Source: Symbiodinium natans (Eukaryota > Sar > Dinophyceae > Suessiales > Symbiodiniaceae). From it: 64,000 nucleotides of DNA. The DNA lies in assembly GCA_905221605.1 (NCBI GenBank), contig CAJNDS010002057.1:70087-134086 (forward strand), given 5' to 3'. Positions 33,347 to 44,562 of this stretch are shown in pieces (the first letter of the stretch is position 1; each line of letters begins with the position of its first letter). Made by a program: the position numbers and the translations under genes. Under the pieces are notes generated by a model. The model saw only the letters and a program-made list of their open reading frames with translations, was not told the DNA's origin and did not search any database.

Positions 33347-33749
33347 GGGTCGAAGGACTGAGCCTTCTCAAGATTTCCAATTTTGCCGACATCCTTTGGG
33401 CATTCATTATTCGTTTGCTTTGTGCTCTCAGATAACTGAGCAATTCTCAGGACTTCATGGAACGAACGCTTTTTGGAGTTGTTGCCACAAGCTGGGCGGC
33501 CCGACCAGCTGCAACAACTCCTGCCTCAGCATGGTCATGGTGACCACTTGTGCTTGGCTGCCGCTGCACATCTCAGCCCAAAACGCTAAAGCAGCCCGCC
33601 GCTTGTCGGAGATCTTCCTGCACAGGTCTTGCCTCGCTCCGGTCGAAAACGGCGACAGGCTGTTTCTGGCTGCTAGGCTTCCACTAGCAACACCTTATCG
33701 AACTGCGTTTGAAGCCCAATTCCTGATGAGGACTTGCTGTGGGACGCTG

Positions 33750-33797
33750 TTTAGCTTTAGCTTTAGCTTTAGATTTAGCTTAGCTTAGCTTTTGCTT
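33750..33797 (+). repeat. (TTTAGC)n short tandem repeat
   Basis: GCTTTAGCTTTAGCTTTAG with variant units ATTTAGC and TTAGC. Confidence 0.9.
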
Positions 33798-35263
33798 GGC
33801 TTGAGCCCGCGTTTCCTCGTTCCCCTGCAAAGTGTCAACCCGACAGTCCCGACAAAGCCGAACTGGGACTTCGAAGCTGAGGTTGCCGGCGCGGCTCTCG
33901 CCGAGTGGCCGGCCTCTTGTGGGCGTTCCGCCTTCGCATTTCTGAGAGCCCCCCCCGAATCGTATGTACCCCAAGGCTGAACTCTGGATTAACCCGGGAA
34001 ACTGATTGTGAGCCTCTGGACATGCATTTCTATTGTCCGTCTATGCCCAACCTCCAAGTGAGCGACGGCAAGCTGTAGGAGGGCATCAGCCTTCCAACCG
34101 GGATTTTCGAACTTATCTTCGCCGTGGTGGCTTTACATACTATGACGCTGAAGTCACACATGGCCACACCCCACATAGCTCCAAGCTGTGCGGTGTTCCC
34201 TGTGTGCCTCACCCGTTCGATCTCCAAGGTCTTGAAACAACGAGACGGACCTGACACCATGAACATTCTCACATGCTGGCAGGGAAGCAAAGTTAGGACA
34301 TTCACATGGCAGGAAGCTCATTTTACACTCTACTCGGCTCGCAGCTCTTGGGCAACCTCAGTCGTGCTTGCTGTTGAACATTCGTGCCCTTGTTCCAGAA
34401 GCGCTGCATACATTCCATCCACTTTTGTGCAGTCTGGCTCCCATCCAGAAGTCAAGTTTGCCGGGCTATTCAGGACCCTTTGACTGATTGGGGATCCGCC
34501 GTTGGCGCCTCTACAAAGTCCGTCTTCCAGGTGTCGTAAGAACATGCACACCTTCTCAAATCACTTGCTGAGCCTCGGTGAGCCTTCTAAACTTAAAAGC
34601 TCATGGGAACGTGTAACGACGGTCAAAAATGCACTAAAGAGGGTCGAACATTGTTGCAACTCGGGGATCGCACAGGGACTTTTTTGCACATGATTCAGCA
34701 ACAAAGTCTTCTAACAACCTGCAAAAACAAGCCATGCCTCAGCCAAGAGCAAGCCCCAAACTTGCAAGGCCCGAAACATACTTCATGCTGAGGCGGAAGT
34801 TGCCCTCCGAGGTTCATGCTGCAGCACCCTGTGACGGAGACCTGCCGAAACATCGGAGCTGTCGGGAGCTTAGCTATTCAGACTTTAGACTCATTCGGAG
34901 GCAGTGGCTGTGGGTCGCATGGTCCAGCTAGGCGCCCTGCTTCTTGTACAGATGTGCAGCTGCCAGCCTTGCGCAGTAACGGCGCCCTTGTTAAGAAGAC
35001 ACTCTTGGACCGACTCAGGCTGTCCGAGCTCGGGGGCGTTCGCAGGGCAGAGCCTAGCCCTGCCATGTCACCGCCCTCCCTGAAGGCCTCTGGTCCATTC
35101 AAGCTCTTGGCTTGACACGGTACAGTGGCGACAGCAGACTAATCTACAAGAAAGAGCTGCAACGTGGCCTCCGTGGCTTGCGAGGATGCTTGTATGCAGT
35201 CCAACGAGAAACCCTGCAGCGCCTGCCGCAGGCATTTTCACCACACATTCACGAAGATGCTTA

Positions 35264-36206
35264 TTAAGCCTGCCCGAATCTGGGCAGCGGCCATGATGCA
35301 GGGTCGGCAGTGTAGGCAGGAAGTATAGGACACGAGCAGTATCGGCCGCTGCCCTGTCGCAACGCTTCTTTTAGGGGCCGCTCTTCGGCGTCTGGCAGCT
35401 CGTGCACTGTGACTGGAAAAAGCCGAAGCCTCACATGCAGTTCCATGACATTGTCAGCAGAGCAGGCCGGCGCGCCCATCTCACAATAGCCTAAGGCCCG
35501 GACCAGCGGCCCCAAAGAGGCCAACATATCCTCACGCTCGCCAGAAGCTGGCCATAAAGAACTTGTTGTTTCAGAGGTCTCGGTCAGAGTCTGTGAATGC
35601 TCATTTGCAACGCTGGATCTTATCAGGTCTTGCTCTAGACCGCCCTCGTGGGATCTCGTGGGTCCTGTGCCCCCGCACGCGCTGCAGGGTTTCTCCTGGA
35701 GTTTCTTGAAGGCGCGCTCGGCTGCAGCCAAAACCTCTTGGCCATTTCGTTTGGCGCTACTAGTAGAGTCTGATCACTGTCTACTCTGCAAAGGGCACAG
35801 GCTGCGTACCTAGATCCTCCAAAAACAGGAAGCCTGAACTTGGGATGAATGCGGGGTGCCTCGTTTCCATCCAGGAGATCTCCAGTGAGACTGGGCTGCA
35901 AGCCTGAGTTGGGGGGCCATGTGGGGGTTGTTCTACATTAAAGTTCGCTTTTGGACGCCAAAAACGAACCCAAACAGAAACCCAACATCCCACAGTTTTG
36001 ATCAACCCCCCAGGTGTGGAATCGCACTGGCTTAGCTTGGCAGCCAGGGAGCCTCCATTGACTTGCTCGCAACTGGTACGGTCGACATTTTGCACGTTGC
36101 TTAGCACTTCTGCCATGCTGTCCAGAGTGTCCTGATCGTCGAAGATTGAAGCCGCCTCATCGGAGACATTCTGGTGACATCTTGCAGCATGCAAAACAAC
36201 CAACAA
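35264..36206 (-). CDS. Probable exons of a minus-strand repeat protein, part 1
   Basis: Minus-strand frames read protein-like in sequence. At about 36,170-36,050 the frame contains SIFDDQDTLDSMAEVLSNVQ. At 35,860-35,740 it contains IHPKFRLPVFGGSRYAACAL. At 35,730-35,380 it contains AERAFKKLQEKPCSACGGTG and EDMLASLGPLVRALGYC. The CSACGGTG stretch has two closely spaced cysteines, but a zinc site would need a second pair that I do not see. The first block is a copy of one at about 36.65 kb. The exons probably belong to one gene running leftwards; its function is unknown. Confidence 0.4.
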
Positions 36207-36568
36207 ACCACGGCATGCTGATAAACCATTGGCTCTTGCCTCCTGTTAAGCCGAGGAGCACGAGGAAGTGCGGGACGGCTTGGTGGGGCAGAGGCTTCTT
36301 CTGCCCCTGTCGTTGTGTGCTGGCAGACGACGCAGCAAATGGCTACAAACACCCCAGGATCTGGTCCCCAATGCCCCCTGGGCCCTTCCAATTTAGAGAC
36401 CACGGCAAAGAGCTGAACCAACGATCAGGTAACACCTAGAAACGATGAACATCAAGCTGAAAACCCTTGAAACGTGCTGAAACCTGCCTGTGTGGCCACC
36501 CAGAACTTGAGCAATGCTTTGGCTTTGGCTTGCTGGAGCAGAGACTTCTGCTCCTGAACACAGGCGCA

Positions 36569-36802
36569 TCACGCAATTGAACTAACGCGCACATGGTTGG
36601 AAAACTGCGTCGCCTGTTTTGCCACCCAGGACTTGAGCAATGCTTTCGAGAGTTTCGTCACTATCGAAGATGGAGACTGCCTGACTGCACTCAGCTGTCT
36701 GGGAGAGGCTGGAGTGGTCTGAGACTGTGTGGAACATGATGGAACATGTTCCTGCCACCCTCGTGACCACCGTAGCCTCGTGACCACAAAATCCAGCTGC
36801 AC
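36569..36802 (-). CDS. Probable exon of the same repeat protein, part 2
   Basis: The frame contains AVSIFDSDETLESIAQVLGG, matching the SIFDDQDTLDSMAEVLSN block 528 bases downstream on the same strand. The nucleotide sequences are also alike (CATCGAAGATGGAGACTGCC against CGTCGAAGATTGAAGCCGCC on the plus strand). This indicates duplicated exons encoding a helical repeat. The flanking intron-like sequence also contains a repeated phrase (GCCACCCAGAACTTGAGCAA at 36,498 and a near copy at 36,620). Confidence 0.45.
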   Translation of the reverse strand: MQLDFVVTRLRWSRGWQEHVPSCSTQSQTTPASPRQLSAVRQSPSSIVTKLSKALLKSWVAKQATQFSNHVRVSSIA

Positions 36803-37400
36803 ACCTGCTTTAAGTTCGAGATGCTCGTGGGACCTTGAAAGCGCTTGATGTCTTCAGATCACCTGCCGGGAGCGATTGACGGATGTTTCCCATTCTCTCT
36901 CTCTCATTTTCGAAGCTTGTGGAAGTCCGCTAAACTCGGAGAAGGCTTTGTATGCCTAGCTTTGGTGGCTTGGGTCTTTCGTGAGGCACGTCTGATTGGA
37001 CAGGACATTTGCATCAACGAGCATTTGCCTGGCGCTTCTGGCTTCGGCGCATGATCGAAGCTCTCAGTGTAAACGTTGTTCAAGGTCTCCTCCACACCTT
37101 CCACTTGTCCACTATTGGAGTTCGCCTTACAGACCGGTCAGCGCACAAGCCTTGAAGCCCTGCAATCTGAGTTCGGCATGAAACGTGACAAGTGGCACGA
37201 GGAACGCGTATTTGGCTTGCTGTGCCAGACCTTGGTCCAGGCAGATTTCCCATCTTTGTGGACCAGAAATGACCAGAATGGTTTTGTATGACATGAACGA
37301 AATCACTTCGAAAACTCTTGTCTTCGAGGTAGTTCAGCTCAGACGGTCTCAGCCTCCGGCAAGCTATAGTACTGATCTCTACTATTAAGGGCGTGGGTTT

Positions 37401-37589
37401 TCAAAAGCGTACCCGTGGAACATGTTTGCCTGCAAGTTGCTTGGGCTGAGCACCCCCTTCCAAGAATCGCAGAGCTTGCGCCAAGCGGGCGAGGGATGCA
37501 TCATCGAACTCCTTTGCAGGAAGGAATGGAAGTGAAGGGAAGCTGTGCGGACTGTGCGGCGCATTCTTGGCGGGGGTGGAGACCACCAA
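37401..37589 (-). CDS. Probable exon of a helical repeat protein, part 3
   Basis: The minus frame contains EFDDASLARLAQALRFLEGG, with the same acidic-acidic start and leucine pattern as the blocks at 36.1 and 36.65 kb but more divergent. It may be a third, older repeat of the same protein. Confidence 0.35.
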   Translation of the reverse strand: MVVSTPAKNAPHSPHSFPSLPFLPAKEFDDASLARLAQALRFLEGGAQPKQLAGKHVPRVRF

Positions 37590-38493
37590 TTGTGTTTAAT
37601 ACTTTTGGCTGGCTTTTCGAGACATAGTGACATGGCCTGCAATTCTGCAGCTCGCGTTGCTTCAGTTGTCGTGCTTCATACCCTCGAGCGTATATTTGCT
37701 TGAGCCCCTCTACCCAATGGTTCATGCATAGTTACTTCGTTTGTGTACATGTCGAGGGCTTCTGATGCCGATGTTCTCTCTCTACTGATCATGATGCCTA
37801 CGACGTGCTGTCGTTCATTGTCGTTGCGGCCATGGTGCCGACAGTGATGCTTCGCTTGCCCAGGATTCCCCGCTACGGGAGGGCAGCGACTGCGGTGACG
37901 GCACATCCCCCTGCAAGCTCAAGATTCAAAATTCCAAACACAGTGATATGGAAGCCTTGCTTTGTTTTGTTTGATCCCCCGCGATGTCGATTATATTCAA
38001 TGATGTGCATGATTGGTCGTCTAGGCAGCCATCATGGCCTCATCCAGGACGCCCGCGTGCTCAAGCCCATGTCGCGGCGCCTTCATGTCCATGTGCCTAT
38101 ATGCAATCCTTTGCGCCTCTTTGCAGCATGCATCTTGTGGCCTCGTCTTTTGGTTCTTGGCAAGATGTCGTCGCTGGAGACTCCTAGCGAACTATGGCGC
38201 TCATCTCGTACTCTTGGTTGGCTCAGGGCTCTCCCCATCTTAACATTGTGCCTCGCCCGGCACAGGCATGGGAGTGGGCAAAGCAGGCTCCTGCGAAACG
38301 GTTCATCCATTCCGAATAGAGCTCTGGCGTGACTGTCTTCTGTGCTGTGCCTGGACCACGGCATTGGCAACCGGTGTAGTCTGCGTGCTGCTGCTGGAAG
38401 GGCCGCCTCGACGAAGCAAAGTGGCAATGAAAAGACAGAGCGTAAAGTCAGAGTAACGGCAGAGATCCCCAATGCATTTCGTGCTCAGGGTAC

Positions 38494-38844
38494 TCACGCA
38501 AACGCACTCAGCCCAAGCACAGCCTGGAAGCATGGGTTTGGGTGACAGGTCCGTGCGGAATGACGGGCGTCGTGGTGGGGAGCCTGGCCATGGGTGGACC
38601 GCAGGCACACGAAGACCGAGCTGTTGCGGTCAAACGGTGGGCATGAGAGCCAGTTCAATAAACAGACAACAGCGTTTCTGTCCTCCTCCGCTTGCCTGCA
38701 TGGGGCACAAGGCGCCGACGCTGCTAGGCTTGTTGCGTTGTTGGATGTTCCTGGACCCGCCTGGAGCGACTGCAGAAAGTCTCCCATGCTGGAGGCGACG
38801 CGACCACGGCCTCCACGAGGCACAGCCAAGCCGAAGTGCTTCAT
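38494..38844 (-). CDS. Possible minus-strand exon, unrecognised
   Basis: The frame includes SSMGDFLQSLQAGPGTSNN and EEDRNAVVCLLNWLSC. The plus-strand frames over the same bases are Arg/Ser-rich and look like shadows. The direction agrees with the neighbouring minus-strand candidates. Confidence 0.3.
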   Translation of the reverse strand: MKHFGLAVPRGGRGRVASSMGDFLQSLQAGPGTSNNATSLAASAPCAPCRQAEEDRNAVVCLLNWLSCPPFDRNSSVFVCLRSTHGQAPHHDARHSARTCHPNPCFQAVLGLSAFA

Positions 38845-41013
38845 ATCGTCTGCTACATGATGCAGAATCTACAGCACACAAGTCATCACACACCGCCAGT
38901 CAATCTGCCAAGGCCCAGGCGGGGAGACGGACTCGACGGACTTTTCTCGTCAGTGTTGGTGCGGGGTCCAGGAGCTGGAGCAGACGCTCCGTTCTCTGGA
39001 AGTGTTGTTACCGCCACTCGTGCTGGCAAACAGTTCGAGTAGTAGCGCAGGTCAACTGTGACCTGAGCCGCACTTACTCAAGATTCCTCAACGGCAGCAG
39101 GCTGGGGCACACAATGGCTGTTGTTTGTCCGACTCCGTCCAGGCTCCCGGCAGCCGACGATATGGCAGAGGCCCACAGAACAGCAGCATCTGCCATGTGC
39201 TCGTTTTGCGAGGGCAAGAGCACAGCACGCACTGCGAAGGTGTAGTGACCTGAACTGTTGCAGTGACTGTACCTTGTACCTATCCAGTCACTCCAGCATC
39301 CCCTACTCCGCCCCGCGGTGCCCTGCACAAGATGCTTGAGACTTGAGACTGCGACATCCCAGTGGCACGTCGAATTTGTGTCTTTGACCCTGGCACCTCC
39401 ACCTTAGTTCAAATCCGAAGTTGCACTGGCGTACAAAGGTCAACAAGTGTGGTCTCGGTGGAGCTGGGCTCGATTGTTATAGGACTAGCCGTGCAGTTCA
39501 GAACGTCTTGGTTATTCGTGATACGCGAAGATATATCGACGACGAGATGGGACTTCATGCTACTGTACCCGGATCTTTCCCTCTCAGTGCTACATCCAAT
39601 GGACGTGTGGACTGAAGCCTGAAGCTTTGGCTCGATTACGGCGGCCGCTGCTTCCGAGGCGCCTTTGCAAAGCTTGTTCTGGCTTCCTCAGCTGAAACCA
39701 TGCTTTGCCATACTTTAGCTTCAGCTCTCATTGCTCAAGGTGACTCTGGGACACAGTGCTGGCGAGGATCAAGGCTGCGGCCACGAATCCTTCGCAAGCA
39801 TTGAACTGCAAAATCTCGAAGCCCTTCATGTTGCCCTCCGCGGATAAGTTGCAAGGCCTTGGTGACATGGCAACCCTGCACTTCCTTGGCCCAAAATGCG
39901 TGTTGTGGTCATTGCCCTGTGTCCCGTCTCTTTTGCCGAATGGCTCCCAATCGAAGACCCAATTCATCCAAACAGTGCCCTGCCGGAAGGAGAGGATCTG
40001 TGCAAGGACAGCGGAGGGGGCAATCTCCCAGACTGCGGCAAGAGGCCTGGTGCCAGGGGCGCAGCCAGTTCAGAGTGTTCGATGCGCTCGCGACGGACTA
40101 CGACTGTAGGCAAACGATGTCAACTTGTCAATTGGTCTGGGGTGGCGCCGGCTAAGCCAACTGCCGGGTAGAATCTGGAGGACTCTGACCAGCTTCTTGG
40201 TCTTGAGCTTGTTCCTGGAAGCTGGCAGCTTGGCACTCCTACTCCGGGGGTTGACCCAGACTTGCCATCTCGTTCAGGGTGCACAGAACGGAAGAGAGCA
40301 AATGCTTCGTCAAGCTGGGTGGGGCTAGACCAAGTGTCACTTCAGGTGGACATGCCCATCCTCACGTATTGTGGAATCAAGTTCGGGGTCAAACCTCCTT
40401 GGGAGCGTCTGACTCTCCGCGCTCGGAGACTGTTGCATTGCTCGCTGTCTCGTCTGCCTTATGGCGACAGGGAAAGTTCTGGGCTTTGCATTCAAAACAA
40501 GGCCGCAAGGAGGTTTTCCAAGCGGCAGAATCGAACTGAAGATTTCTAGTCCATCTAGTCTGGTGCTTCGGGGGCGTTGAAAGCACTAGCCTCACTAGCC
40601 CTTCTAGGGGAGTTGAGCTTGGCAGGGGAAGGCCAATTCGTGCAACTGCTTTCGATCGGTGAGGAGCCGTCGTTACATCATTCCAAGCTGAAGAATTATT
40701 TGGCCGGCCAAGCACGGAGAAACAATCACCCTCCCCCCCTTGTGATCAGGCGCATGCGGATTGACCGCAGGATACACGTGCTGCCTAATTAAGCGGGATC
40801 TCGACCAGGGCCCCCCAAAAATGGGCCAGATCACAAACCTACATGAACAGCATGAACCCACCCTTTTTCAGTCAACCCACAGCTATCCACAGCTGCTTTG
40901 GCAAAACCTGACATTGAGCTGCAACGTGCTGTAGCACATCTGTAGCCCTTTTCCGATCCTCTCTAGCCTGGCATCAGCCTACCACCCAAGCACAACGCCG
41001 GGCCACCGCCATC
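38845..41013. other. Unassigned stretch with ambiguous frames
   Basis: Frames on both strands are open over 39,728-39,967 (minus, NMKGFEILQFNACEGFVAAA) and 39,756-40,171 (plus, VVVIALCPVSFAEWLPIEDP). I cannot decide which, if any, is coding. Confidence 0.3.
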
Positions 41014-42010
41014 TCAGCTGGAGCTGAGTCCGCACCGGTTTCTGGGACATGTAGGCTGACCGCAGATTCCTTCTTCGCAGCCTTCTGAGCTTTCTCTTCC
41101 AGCCTGCTTTGCATTGGGATGTCTCATGGCGGGTGTGAGACCATTGAATCGCAAGGGAGCATCACGCAGGCCTGCGTTTTCTCGTCTCGCTTTGCCTGTA
41201 TGCGCGTGGCCGGCTTGCCATGTCCTCAGTTCTGCGTGCGAAAATAAAAGCCACTGAACTATTGGACAGACCGCACCGAGCTCACTGCGGCCGGCTTTCC
41301 TGCCGGAAGCATTTCCCTGTGCGTGATCTCTCTTGTGATCGCTCTCAGCTTGACATAATCTCCGTGAACATCTGTGCCGCTCTACGCAGCCCTTCCAGCC
41401 TGAGCGCTGCCAACGCCGTGAGCATGTCATGCAAGGAGCTTGTGGGAGGTTCGGCGAACCACTGACGAAGGCTTTCCGTGGCCTTCCAAATGAAAGGCTT
41501 TGCGTTCGACTTGATCGGATGGGCACATGGGTTGTGTCACAAGGAAAGAAAGCGCTGCTGTCCTCATCCACCTCCTCCAGAAGATCCCTGACCAAGGTTG
41601 CAAGATGCGCATGGTATCGCATGGTGCTCATCCGGTCTAGTCATGTATGTCTACAGTCTAAGATCTAGTTTGCATGACAAAGGCCTTCGGCTTCTATACT
41701 TGGCTACAGTATAGTGTGCTTGACTAGCACTCGACTCTGGCATGCCGGAATGTGTTAAATTTTGCCATGGCTTGCAGCTCCGTTCGGTTGTCCAACAAAG
41801 GCAGACGATGGAGCAGTTCGTCGGCCATGTTGTCGTCGTTCAGAGATCCCAGCACGAGGTCGAGGCAGTCCAGCACTCCTCCAGTATCCTTGCGGCCTGC
41901 GTAGGTAGTTGGTACGTGTCTGGGAACTGCCGCACCAGAAAGTCGGCCGGAGTCTCTGGTTCGAGGAAGTTCGAGGCTGTGCGTGTCGAGCAGAAGGCTA
42001 GGGCAGCCGT
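41014..42010 (-). CDS. Probable exons downstream of PSTK: helical protein or PSTK extension
   Basis: Three minus-strand blocks look coding. At about 41,960-41,870, in the PSTK frame, there is ETPADFLVRQFPDTYQLPTQ. At about 41,880-41,740, in another frame, there is LDCLDLVLGSLNDDNMADEL. At 41,631-41,540 there is MSTMRYHAHLATLVRDLLEE, and at 41,430-41,350 LHDMLTALAALRLEGLRRAA. These are leucine-rich helices of the kind seen in alpha-solenoids. LGSLNDDNMADELLHRL loosely resembles the SIFDDQDTLDSMAEVL blocks at 36 kb. They may form a separate gene, or a C-terminal extension spliced onto PSTK. Confidence 0.4.
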
Positions 42011-42976
42011 TCAAGAGTCATGCATGGGACCTGTCTGCAGTGCCTGTTGCAGATCTGAGATGCACGACTGCAGAAACGACACTTCTGCCTCGTGTATCAG
42101 GTCACTGGCTGAAGCTCCTGTGCAGTGCAAGCTATTAAGCATGACACAGCATCTGGCAAAGTGCAATAGCAGCAGTCCTTGAGTGTTGGCCGCGGCTACG
42201 TTCTTGGACATCTCCGCCTTCTTGGCTCCCCACTTTTTGGCCAAGGCCGACTTTAGCTGGCTATGCTCCTTGGGCACATCTGCCAAAGCTCTGGAGACGA
42301 TCTTGCGCAGAGCCACGTCGCAGTGATGGCTGTCGCTTTGCACGTCCTCGACAGCTTCTGGCATGACTGGGACAGGTCTCCAAAAATCGTGGCCCTGCCA
42401 GGCATCGAGGCAGCTCACCACTTGCTCTGCAGAAGTGAGGGAGGAGTCGATGAGGGTGCTGATGCCCTCTTGGGCTTCCCAGGTCCCGCCAGCTTCCGGA
42501 GGCCATTCGAAGACCTCGGCCATGTGTCGTATTGAAAATTCAGGAACTTTGGCATGAGCGTCTCGGAGGCGATTCCTCTCTAAGCACACCTCTTCCGGGG
42601 CTTGCAGGAAGAGCTGATGATAGGCACAAGAAATCTCACGACAAAGATGGTACCACTGCTTTCTCATGCTCCGATAGTACATGTTGTCATCCAGGACTAT
42701 CACGCGGCTCTCTTCCGAAGGGGCTTCCAACATCGACCGCACCCTTCTGGCCACCTCAACTCGGGCCTGACGCCATTGTTCTGGGTCAAACTTGTCCCGG
42801 TCGGCCCTCATTGCGTGCTCCACTTCATCGTAGCAGACGTGTAGCCATTCGGCCCCAAGGCCTCCTTGCGCAACCAGTTCCCGGGAGAAGGACGTCTTTC
42901 CAGACCCAGGCAAGCCGCAAACAAGAACTAAACAGGCCCGGGGAGCTTCGGTAGCTTCAGCAGCTTCCTTTGCCAT
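42011..42976 (-). CDS. PSTK: L-seryl-tRNA(Sec) kinase (PSTK)
   Basis: Phosphorylates the serine on Ser-tRNA(Sec) to give O-phosphoseryl-tRNA(Sec), which SepSecS then converts to selenocysteyl-tRNA. The 321-residue frame begins with a short tail, then a P-loop GLPGSGKT at residues 21-28. A YDEVEHAM block (49-56) corresponds to the YDDVMPDA block of animal PSTK, and W68 follows at the right spacing. LDDNMYYRSMR (95-105) is the family hallmark, followed by QLFLQAPEEVCLERN (121-135) with the lid arginine. The C-terminal tRNA-binding half contains ALRKIVSRAL, comparable to TLRRIVSQTM in the human enzyme. The length is close to the animal enzyme (about 350). An in-frame TAA a few codons upstream of the ATG supports the start. 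No intron interrupts the frame, unlike its neighbours. The stop may be bypassed by splicing into the downstream block. It implies a selenoprotein-making organism. Confidence 0.93.
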   Translation of the reverse strand: MAKEAAEATEAPRACLVLVCGLPGSGKTSFSRELVAQGGLGAEWLHVCYDEVEHAMRADRDKFDPEQWRQARVEVARRVRSMLEAPSEESRVIVLDDNMYYRSMRKQWYHLCREISCAYHQLFLQAPEEVCLERNRLRDAHAKVPEFSIRHMAEVFEWPPEAGGTWEAQEGISTLIDSSLTSAEQVVSCLDAWQGHDFWRPVPVMPEAVEDVQSDSHHCDVALRKIVSRALADVPKEHSQLKSALAKKWGAKKAEMSKNVAAANTQGLLLLHFARCCVMLNSLHCTGASASDLIHEAEVSFLQSCISDLQQALQTGPMHDS

Positions 42977-43496
42977 GTCCGAACTGAGGTCTCGTTACAG
43001 TCTTCAGGCTCGGGCCAAATACGTCCACGTTCGTGATTTTCCTGGTGCTTATGTGCCTTCTACGAGCAGGTGCCCCCGATTTTGAAGCCAAGCTGCCGCA
43101 AATGCACAACCTGCGGATCGGCGGCTTCCAAGAAGCTGCTCAGCCTTGTGCGGGTGCGCACGCGATGACACCAATGAGACGTGAGAATGCAAGCCTACTG
43201 CAGGCATAGCTGTTGCGCACCTGGCAGGACTTGTTGCGGTAGCCTGCAGCCAGGTATGGCAAACAAACCTTGCTCGAAGGACATCACACTGACCATCAGC
43301 AGCACAGGGCCACCTCTTCAGGGCCAGTCGCGTGGAGATGCCTAGGATACAAAATTCAATCTGATCCTGGCATGACGATCCAATAGCTCGAGCTTTGAGC
43401 TTCGGGCTTCTTCACCTGTGTGGTCTGTGCGGCTAATTCCTTCAGGTCCGGCTGGCCGAAACAAACATCGGCACAGAGCCACGAGTTTGTGAGCTG

Positions 43497-43736
43497 TCAC
43501 GACCGAATCCAGCATGCCTGCACCAGGCCATCCATCAAGGTGCGGTCGAAGTCTTTGGCTGCATGACCTGATACCAGAAGGCTGAGAGGAACGGACGGCT
43601 CAGGAGAAGAGGATCCGCAAGTACATCCGCTAAGTCTGCAACAAGCATCCAGGTCGGAGGCCAAGTTCTTGATGAACCCCTCGTTGGCCTGGCCAGACTG
43701 TGGGTGGCTATAGTATCCTGTAATGACGATGGGCAT
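43497..43736 (-). CDS. Possible small exon upstream of PSTK
   Basis: 79 codons starting MPIVITGYYSHPQSGQANEG and containing GFIKNLASDLDACCRLSGC and AKDFDRTLMDGLVQACW. The composition is protein-like, with six cysteines. It lies on the same strand as PSTK, about 520 bases upstream. No family recognised. It may be the 3' exon of the gene whose upstream parts lie at 43.9-45.9 kb. Confidence 0.4.
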   Translation of the reverse strand: MPIVITGYYSHPQSGQANEGFIKNLASDLDACCRLSGCTCGSSSPEPSVPLSLLVSGHAAKDFDRTLMDGLVQACWIRS

Positions 43737-43935
43737 GAAGAGAGCTGTGTGGTGTGTTCTGATAGTGAGGAGTATTAGCTACGGCACTTGGGGTTTCATG
43801 TTGCTTCTAGCTTTACGTGTTAAGCTTCGGATTTTAGGGTTTGGCTGGCTGGTCGTACTCCTGTGTGAAGCCTAGACGATTACACCACCCTTCAAGGGAA
43901 GCGCAACTTGAAACCTCGTTGTGCTGTCATGCCGG

Positions 43936-44562
43936 TTATGTCCGTTTCTGCTCGGGACCCGAACATCTGCGGCACCAACGCCAGCCAACAGTGCAAGATG
44001 TGCTGCTATGAGTCTTTGTGAGTGCATGTGGTGCGTATAAAGGGCCGATGACCGTTGAGGCCGTCACCCTGACTACTTCTACGAGCTGCTTGTGGCTCTT
44101 CAGCCATGGGAGGCACAGCGCAAGCTGACGCACTGCAGGCCTCGTCCAAGTGCCAAGCAAGAACTTCCAGAGCACTTTCAACCCCTCGGCAGTTGACTAG
44201 ATGCTTGAGTGGTGCAGCTTGAGTGCGCAGTCAGGCATGAACATGCATGAACTGCTGTGTAACATTCGAAAAAGACCTATGCCCAGCAGAAGCTGGAGTC
44301 CCAAATCTCTGCTTTTGCTGTGCAAGTGTTGTGAACGAGAAGCCCTCGGCGCCCCATGTATCAATTCAAAATTTTTACGTCGTTTATCATCGGCTGTCAA
44401 GTCATTGACGGCCCCAAGCTGACTGCGGGCTGGCAAGCACTGAGATGCTAGAAGCCAAGACTTGTCCAGCGAATTTCTCCGTTTACACTGCTTGGAGACC
44501 CTGTGGCAATGGATCGCACCCGGCAAGATCCGAGAGTCGGGCTTCTGGATGTTTGAGCTCAA
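43936..44562 (-). CDS. Probable exons of an unrecognised minus-strand gene
   Basis: At 44,181-44,010 the frame reads LKVLWKFLLGTWTRPAVRQL and KQLVEVVRVTASTVIGPLY. At about 44,430-44,260 another frame reads VNDLTADDKRRKNFELIHGA. Both have regular helical patterns. They lie between the larger exon at 44.6-45.35 kb and the small exon at 43.5 kb, all on the same strand, so one spliced gene is plausible. Confidence 0.4.

Noticed and set aside
38472-39245. 257-codon plus-strand frame
   Set aside because: Rich in Arg, Ser and His with no motif; the minus strand carries a more protein-like frame over much of it.
39360-39440. Possible tRNA or SINE with B-box-like TAGTTCAAATCC
   Set aside because: No cloverleaf could be folded and no A box at the right distance.
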